35,343 nucleotides of DNA from Corynebacterium phocae (GTDB lineage Bacteria > Actinomycetota > Actinomycetes > Mycobacteriales > Mycobacteriaceae): NCBI RefSeq assembly GCF_008693075.1, contig NZ_VXKJ01000042.1, positions 1-35,343 on the forward strand, read 5' to 3'. Shown here piece by piece: positions 31,781-35,343 of the stretch. The stretch's first letter is position 1; every line of letters starts with the position of its first letter. Both the position numbers and the translations under genes were made by a program. The notes below the pieces were generated by a model, which was not told the DNA's origin, made no database searches, and was given only the letters and a program-made list of their open reading frames with translations.

Positions 31781-32532
31781 TTAAGCCCCGCTAGGCGGGG
31801 CGAAAGACATCAAATAAGCAGCAGCAGCGGCGCGGTCAGAATCTTCCACGCGCCCGTAGCGCGAGGAATCATTTTTTTCTTCCCACGGAGTAGCGGGCCA
31901 TTCGAAACGGTCATTCTTCACTTTCAGATACCCGCGCCAAAAGCTAGACGCGCGATAGAGCTCACCCGCACTACCCCACAAAATCGAATGCAGAGTAGTC
32001 CAGGTATGGCCCCCGTTTTTCGCCCGGTGGAGCGCGGACCCCTCCGGCAACCCATCAATAAGGACTTGCAGCCGCCGGGTAGTGATTTCCCCCCGGTGCC
32101 AATCGCCTACCGGATCGCCGCCGTATTCAGCGCTTAGCGCCGCCTCGCACGCTGCCGGGTAGTAGCAGAGGTCCGCCGGGTAGGGTTTTCCGCCACATCC
32201 TTTTGGATAGACTCAAGCGCCCAGTTGAGCAGGGTAACTGGATCGACCCCGGCCTTATCGCAGGCGGCGCTAAAATCTTCCGCCTGCTCGCCCAAAATCA
32301 TGGAACAGAATTCAGCGCGGAAATCAGCAAAAGAAAGCAGCTCGTCCTTGTAATCCTGATTCAGGGCGGAAAAATCATCATTCCATTCAGCGGACTGCAG
32401 GCCGGGCGCGGCCACTTCCCAATCTTTCCCAAAGCCGGGGAATGTAACAGTTTTTCCATCAGCGCCCAACGCGTCCCGGCGCTGCGCGATTAAATCTTCG
32501 AAAGAACCGAGGTCCCTAATTTTCTTGGTCAT
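31781..32532 (-). CDS. Tail assembly chaperone, long form by -1 frameshift
   Basis: A second open frame, -1 relative to the short chaperone, runs from just after a TGA at 32213-32215 to a stop at 31781. It has no credible start of its own. Its translation, with CEAALSAEYGGDPVGDWHRG, TTRRLQVLIDGLPEGSALHR and TLHSILWGSAGELYRAS, matches the T part of the lambda G/GT-type chaperones of actinophages. Ribosomes shifting -1 in the overlap would give a G-T fusion of about 250 residues. It lies just upstream of the tape-measure gene, the invariant position for these chaperones, which coat the tape measure during tail assembly. Confidence 0.75.
32134..32532 (-). CDS. Tail assembly chaperone, short form (G)
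   Basis: A 132-residue protein starting MTKKIRDLGSFEDLIAQRRD, with a beta-rich VTFPGFGKDWEVAAPG and helices containing SFADFRAEFCSMILGEQAED and VTLLNWALESIQKD. The C-terminal 15 residues are Arg/Thr-rich and run into the frameshift overlap. Length, sequence style and position between the major tail and tape-measure genes identify it as the G-type chaperone. AAAGGAAA precedes ATG. Confidence 0.8.
   Translation of the reverse strand: MTKKIRDLGSFEDLIAQRRDALGADGKTVTFPGFGKDWEVAAPGLQSAEWNDDFSALNQDYKDELLSFADFRAEFCSMILGEQAEDFSAACDKAGVDPVTLLNWALESIQKDVAENPTRRTSATTRQRARRR
32185..32206 (-). promoter_or_regulatory. Candidate -1 slippery sites for the chaperone frameshift
   Basis: Two heptamers sit in the open overlap, both phased X-XXY-YYZ in the G frame: C-CAA-AAG (32200-32206) and G-GAA-AAC (32185-32191). 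Slippage at either joins the G frame to the T frame. Neither is the classic GGGAAAG; which one is used is not decidable by eye. Confidence 0.55.
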
Positions 32533-32619
32533 GGTGATTTCCTTTCAGAAAATGGTGGGGGTTTACAGGAGTAGGGACGCGCGTAAACCACCACGAAAAA
32601 CCGCGCGCCCCATCATTCT

Positions 32620-33291
32620 TTATTCTTCGGTTACCGGAGTGGACCAGTCGCCCAGGTCAAAAGTTTCACCGCCGGAACCAAGCGCGGTACCGGCCTTGCC
32701 TGGTTTCCAGCCCTCTTTGAACCGGCGCATGATCGAGTACCCTAGCTTGGAATCAAGGTTTGCCTTGACGGTTAGCGGGTAGCCGGTCAAATCGCCCTTT
32801 TGGTAGGTAACGTCAGAGGATTCAGACACGGACGCGGCGGGCAGAATGAAACGGCGGTGTTTCACGCCGTCCAAAATATCTATACCCAGGCGGAACCGGA
32901 AATCCTTGGGCAGCGCTCCGCCCTGGGAAAATTCCGCAAACTCCCCGGTTTCATCCCAGCGCATGTCACTTTCAGCCACACCATAGCGCAGCGCAGTAGC
33001 AAGACCGCCAACCGTCCACAGGGTGAAAGAGAACGTGAACTCCTGGGAGGTAGTGGCCTCACGCACCGGAGAATTGGTTTGCCACGGGGTAAAAGATTCA
33101 TTTTCCGTAGAGGTGGATTCAGTAATCCCCTCGTCAGAAATCCAGCCCACCGGCACGAACGGCGCGGCGTAGTTATCCATGCCCTCCGGGATATCAGCGG
33201 ACAGTGGCGCGTACGTTACCGCGCCGGTAACACCCAAATATGTTAGCAACTCATTATAATTGGGTTGCTGCAAATCGACTTCAAAAGCCAT
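32620..33291 (-). CDS. Major tail (tube) protein
   Basis: A 223-residue protein in the major-tail-protein position. It is beta-rich, with features typical of siphophage tube subunits: VPVGWISDEGITESTSTENE and FTPWQTNSPVREATTSQEFT near residues 45-85, SFTLWTVGGLATALRYG, and a GDLTGYPLTVKANLDSKLGY section. AAAGGA precedes ATG by a good distance. It would polymerise into the tail tube around the tape measure. The last genes before it encode connector proteins and the next encode tail chaperones, as in HK97-like phages. Confidence 0.82.
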   Translation of the reverse strand: MAFEVDLQQPNYNELLTYLGVTGAVTYAPLSADIPEGMDNYAAPFVPVGWISDEGITESTSTENESFTPWQTNSPVREATTSQEFTFSFTLWTVGGLATALRYGVAESDMRWDETGEFAEFSQGGALPKDFRFRLGIDILDGVKHRRFILPAASVSESSDVTYQKGDLTGYPLTVKANLDSKLGYSIMRRFKEGWKPGKAGTALGSGGETFDLGDWSTPVTEE

Positions 33292-33312
33292 AGTAGATCC
33301 TTTCAGGATTGA

Positions 33313-33699
33313 TTAAAAAGCAGGAACCGCTATTTCAGCGGTCATGCCGATACGCGCATAATCAGCACTACGCGTAACCGGCAACATTTCCGGCCGGGAC
33401 ACATCCCAACAATGAGACACCCCGGCGCGGAAAGAATTAGTGTGGCGGCGCACGATTTCAGCCAGGGCCATACCCCGCCCGGCCTGCCACATGGATTCAG
33501 GAACGTAGAGGTCAATATCAATGCCGACCACATCCACGCCCAAACCCTGGGTTGCAGGCAAGCGGCGCGCAGGCCCCGCAGATTGCAGGTGAACCGCCGG
33601 TAGTTTCGTAAACCGCGCGTCATGCGGAAGATTCACATACACAGATTCAATCCCCGGGCATTTTGCAAGATGGGGGGCTAGGGCGGCATAAATATCCAT
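33313..33699 (-). CDS. Tail terminator protein
   Basis: A 128-residue protein. The N-terminal MDIYAALAPHLAKCPGIESV and the middle GVDVVGIDIDLYVPESMWQA match the pattern of siphophage tail-terminator or tail-completion proteins that cap the tail tube before head joining. I choose the second ATG (33699), which overlaps the previous stop as TGATG and lies five bases after AAGGGGG; the first ATG would be too close. The identity rests on order (just before the major tail gene) and size. Confidence 0.65.
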   Translation of the reverse strand: MDIYAALAPHLAKCPGIESVYVNLPHDARFTKLPAVHLQSAGPARRLPATQGLGVDVVGIDIDLYVPESMWQAGRGMALAEIVRRHTNSFRAGVSHCWDVSRPEMLPVTRSADYARIGMTAEIAVPAF

Positions 33700-33965
33700 C
33701 ATTGCCCCCTTGCTGCGCGCCTAAGCGCGTTAATCCTAGGAACTTCTTCCGTACCGCGTTCTTCCGCAGGGCTATCAGAAACCACGTCCGCATAAGCACG
33801 GCCCGAGGGGCGGATACCCGTACGAACCGAGTAATTGGCCTTGCCACCATTCGCCCGGGAAATTGCCGTAGCCCGCGCCGCAATACGCCGCGCGCGCTTT
33901 TCCAGCACCTCTTGTAGCCGCCGATTTTTATTGGCGACTTTCCACAGATCAGGTTGCCTACCCAC
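33699..33965 (-). CDS. HK97 gp10-like head-tail protein
   Basis: An 88-residue basic protein. KVANKNRRLQEVLEKRARRI is followed by ARATAISRANGGKANYSVRTG and RAYADVVSD, the pattern of short HK97-gp10-like proteins of actinophages, which act at the neck. The start is GTG at 33965: GGAGG lies six bases before it, and it overlaps the upstream gene by eight bases. A longer frame upstream would run over that gene. Confidence 0.65.
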   Translation of the reverse strand: MGRQPDLWKVANKNRRLQEVLEKRARRIAARATAISRANGGKANYSVRTGIRPSGRAYADVVSDSPAEERGTEEVPRINALRRAARGQ

Positions 33966-34320
33966 CGACAACCTCCACAACGGCCTCGAGGTGGTGAACA
34001 ACACCGGGTTTCCAAGGGTCTGGCCACCGCGCCGGATTACCCACAACTTTCAGCTCCATAACCCCGCCTACACGGACCACGGAATCAGAATCGAGGTCCG
34101 GAATATCCGTACCCGGCGGGGTAATCAAAACCATTTTCGTAACAACCTGCGGGTGAACTTCGTTACCCTCCGTGGAATCGAGTTGTTGCACCGACACGCT
34201 AAACGGCACAACTTTCCAGTCCGGGGTGGACCAATCCACCACAGGCTCCGAAGAATACGGGGAATCAACCAGGCGCGGAATCTTGAGTTCCAGCGGTTGA
34301 TTAAAAATGAGTTCGGTCAT
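33958..34320 (-). CDS. Head closure (stopper) protein candidate
   Basis: A 120-residue protein starting MTELIFNQPLELKIPRLVDS. It is beta-rich with VVPFSVSVQQLDSTEG, TKMVLITPPGTDIPDLDSDS and VRVGGVMELKVVGNPARWPD, a pattern seen in siphophage head-closure proteins (SPP1 gp16-like). The ATG at 34320 overlaps the previous stop as ATGA, supporting this start over one 39 bases upstream. The role is assigned from sequence style and order. Confidence 0.65.
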   Translation of the reverse strand: MTELIFNQPLELKIPRLVDSPYSSEPVVDWSTPDWKVVPFSVSVQQLDSTEGNEVHPQVVTKMVLITPPGTDIPDLDSDSVVRVGGVMELKVVGNPARWPDPWKPGVVHHLEAVVEVVGG

Positions 34321-34847
34321 GGGCGCGGCCCCAGCCGGTAGGTATCTAAAATTCGCCACTCCGTAGATTGTGGCGTAGCCGTACCCGGCGCACCAACCGA
34401 AATACGGCCCACCGCGTACGAAGACTGCGGCTGCTCGGAACGGCCAGCAATGGCCAGCGCAACACCAACAATATCCGCCGGATTATCAAACCCGTGGCGG
34501 ATAACCGCCTCCACGACACGCGGAACCCCATCACGGCGCGGGGCAAGACCGGGCACATAAACCACCCCGTCCTCGTCCCACACCAAATCTTCTACAGGGC
34601 GGGGCGCACCATCAATCGACAATGATTCAATTTCCAGCAGCCGCTTAGTAGGCAACAGTACCGCTGGATCGCCGGGAACCAGCTCCCGAATGGTGTCCAC
34701 CCGGGGCGGCCAAATATGCCACCCGGCTAGACGGCGGAGAGTATGCACCGCCCTATCAATCGCAGATTGAGACGGGCCACTAGCCCCCGCGACCAAACCA
34801 TGATCCGGGGCCACCGGAACCACGGCCGGAGTTACATCACTATCCAT
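34317..34847 (-). CDS. Head-to-tail adaptor protein
   Basis: A 176-residue protein. The N-terminal third is helical (SQSAIDRAVHTLRRLAGWHI), then WPPRVDTIRELVPGDPAVLLP, RLLEIESLSIDGAPRPVEDL, VWDEDGVVYVPG and VVEAVIRHGFDNPADIVGVA. This layout is typical of actinophage head-to-tail adaptors that sit below the portal. GGGGGG precedes ATG. It is followed by an ATGA-coupled head-closure gene. Confidence 0.7.
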   Translation of the reverse strand: MDSDVTPAVVPVAPDHGLVAGASGPSQSAIDRAVHTLRRLAGWHIWPPRVDTIRELVPGDPAVLLPTKRLLEIESLSIDGAPRPVEDLVWDEDGVVYVPGLAPRRDGVPRVVEAVIRHGFDNPADIVGVALAIAGRSEQPQSSYAVGRISVGAPGTATPQSTEWRILDTYRLGPRP

Positions 34848-34877
34848 CAGGGCACCCCCCTTGTAGAAAATTTTGGG

Positions 34878-35072
34878 TTATTTTTCAGCCGGTTTCTTCA
34901 CCGACCGGCGGCGCGGCGCGGCCTTTTTCACCGCCGGGGCCTTAGTTTCCACCACGCCCGGCTTAACTTCACGCGCGTCCGGATACCGACTAAGCGCCGT
35001 TTCCGGATCTAGCATGAGATTGGTTTCAAGACCACTGGCCAGCCGTACCCGAAACGGTTTCAGCACGGCCAT
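34878..35072 (-). CDS. Small basic phage protein after the capsid gene
   Basis: A 64-residue protein: MAVLKPFRVRLASGLETNLM, a short SRYPDAREVKPG middle and a Lys/Arg/Ala-rich tail, KKAAPRRRSVKKPAEK. It begins three bases after the capsid stop, with GGGGG upstream. Similar small basic proteins follow the capsid gene in many actinophages; function unknown, perhaps in head assembly. Confidence 0.65.
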   Translation of the reverse strand: MAVLKPFRVRLASGLETNLMLDPETALSRYPDAREVKPGVVETKAPAVKKAAPRRRSVKKPAEK

Positions 35073-35075
35073 GGA

Positions 35076-35255
35076 TTACGCCCCCGTGTTGATAGAGCCG
35101 GTCACGAACGCAGCAGGACGCGGCACCATCAGGCCCAGGCGCTCTTCCGCGCGGAGGGTAACCAAGTTCTTCTCGAAATCATCCACGTTGGAATCACGCG
35201 CGTCCACGCGGATACCGCCCTTGCGCAGGACAGTAGCGCCCTGGCGGAATGTGAT
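35076..35255 (-). pseudogene. Major capsid protein, C-terminal fragment
   Basis: The minus strand reads ITFRQGATVLRKGGIRVDAR, then SNVDDFEKNLVTLRAEERLG, LMVPRPAAFVTGS and INTGA, stopping at TAA (35076-35078). A C-terminal strand with LRAEERLGLMVPRPAAFV is typical of HK97-fold capsid proteins of actinophages. Upstream of Ile (35255) the frame hits TGA at 35259-35261 inside the repeat-bearing sequence that ends the window. The capsid gene is therefore interrupted, leaving about 59 codons here; the rest would be beyond the inserted element. Confidence 0.7.
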
Positions 35256-35343
35256 GTGTCAGAGCTTTGCTCACACACGATGTCATAGCTCTGCTCACGA
35301 ACAGTGTCACAACCTTGCTCACGATTCAGGGGCACGATTTCGG
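35255..35343. mobile_element. Putative insertion-sequence end with three 24-bp-period repeats
   Basis: TGTCAGAGCTTTGCTCAC (35257-35274), TGTCATAGCTCTGCTCAC (35281-35298) and TGTCACAACCTTGCTCAC (35305-35322) are copies of one 18-bp unit at an exact 24-bp spacing. They start exactly where the capsid reading frame is lost. Such arrays are typical of transposase-binding sites at IS ends; the TGTGTCAG start is compatible with an IS481-like element, but the family is a guess. No transposase is visible before the window ends. Confidence 0.6.

Noticed and set aside
32534..32619. GGGGCGCGCG/CGCGCGTCCC hairpin after the major tail gene as a terminator
   Set aside because: Imperfect stem with a long loop and no U-run; the late operon continues through it.
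35257..35322. Possible CRISPR array from evenly spaced repeats
   Set aside because: The 18-bp repeats are separated by only six bases, too short for spacers, and are better explained as IS-end binding sites.
35129..35335. A 68-codon minus-strand frame at the window end
   Set aside because: It runs through the IS-like repeats and then out of frame across the capsid gene; it is a shadow.

Overview
The window looks like a Corynebacterium chromosome fragment. The evidence is the host gene set and its order on the minus strand: ilvC remnant, serA, leuB, a lipoprotein, a CBS/nucleotidyltransferase protein, a DnaQ-like exonuclease, an Odx-type oxaloacetate decarboxylase and a methyltransferase. I recall the same order around serA-leuB in C. 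glutamicum. A surface protein with the two-helix, two-cysteine C-terminal region common in corynebacteria supports this.

Host part, about 1-14,790. The window opens in what looks like an insertion-sequence end fused to the C-terminal half of an isochorismate synthase. A convergent secreted trypsin-like protease and a repeat-rich surface protein follow. From 3,661 to 14,750 everything is on the minus strand. It holds a leuB-led operon (leuB, lipoprotein, CBS/DUF294, dnaQ-like, odx, methyltransferase), serA with its own terminator, a second lipoprotein that resembles the first, and a DUF262 protein.

Prophage part, about 14,790-35,255. The last 13 codons of ilvC and its terminator are stranded next to phage DNA, so a siphophage appears to have integrated in the 3' end of ilvC. 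The rest of ilvC, the far att site, the integrase, the repressor and the upstream head genes lie outside the window. Next to the att site a plus-strand cassette (15.2-18.06 kb) carries small, very acidic unknown proteins and one helix-turn-helix protein. Two first genes of this cassette sit behind a perfect 155-bp promoter and leader duplication. The late genes run the other way, from about 35.2 to 18.1 kb: major capsid C-terminus, connector proteins, major tail protein, frameshifted tail chaperones, tape measure with an NlpC/P60-like domain, distal tail proteins, a beta-propeller receptor-binding candidate, a pyroglutamyl-peptidase-like protein, endolysin, holin and two further membrane proteins.

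The window closes inside the capsid gene, which is broken by what looks like a second insertion-sequence end (three repeats at exact 24-bp spacing). The prophage is therefore probably defective. Both window ends falling in IS-like repeats suggests this is an assembly contig that stops at multicopy elements. The items most worth attention are the acidic cassette with its duplicated promoter, the phage pyroglutamyl-peptidase homologue with all three catalytic residues, and the integration into ilvC.
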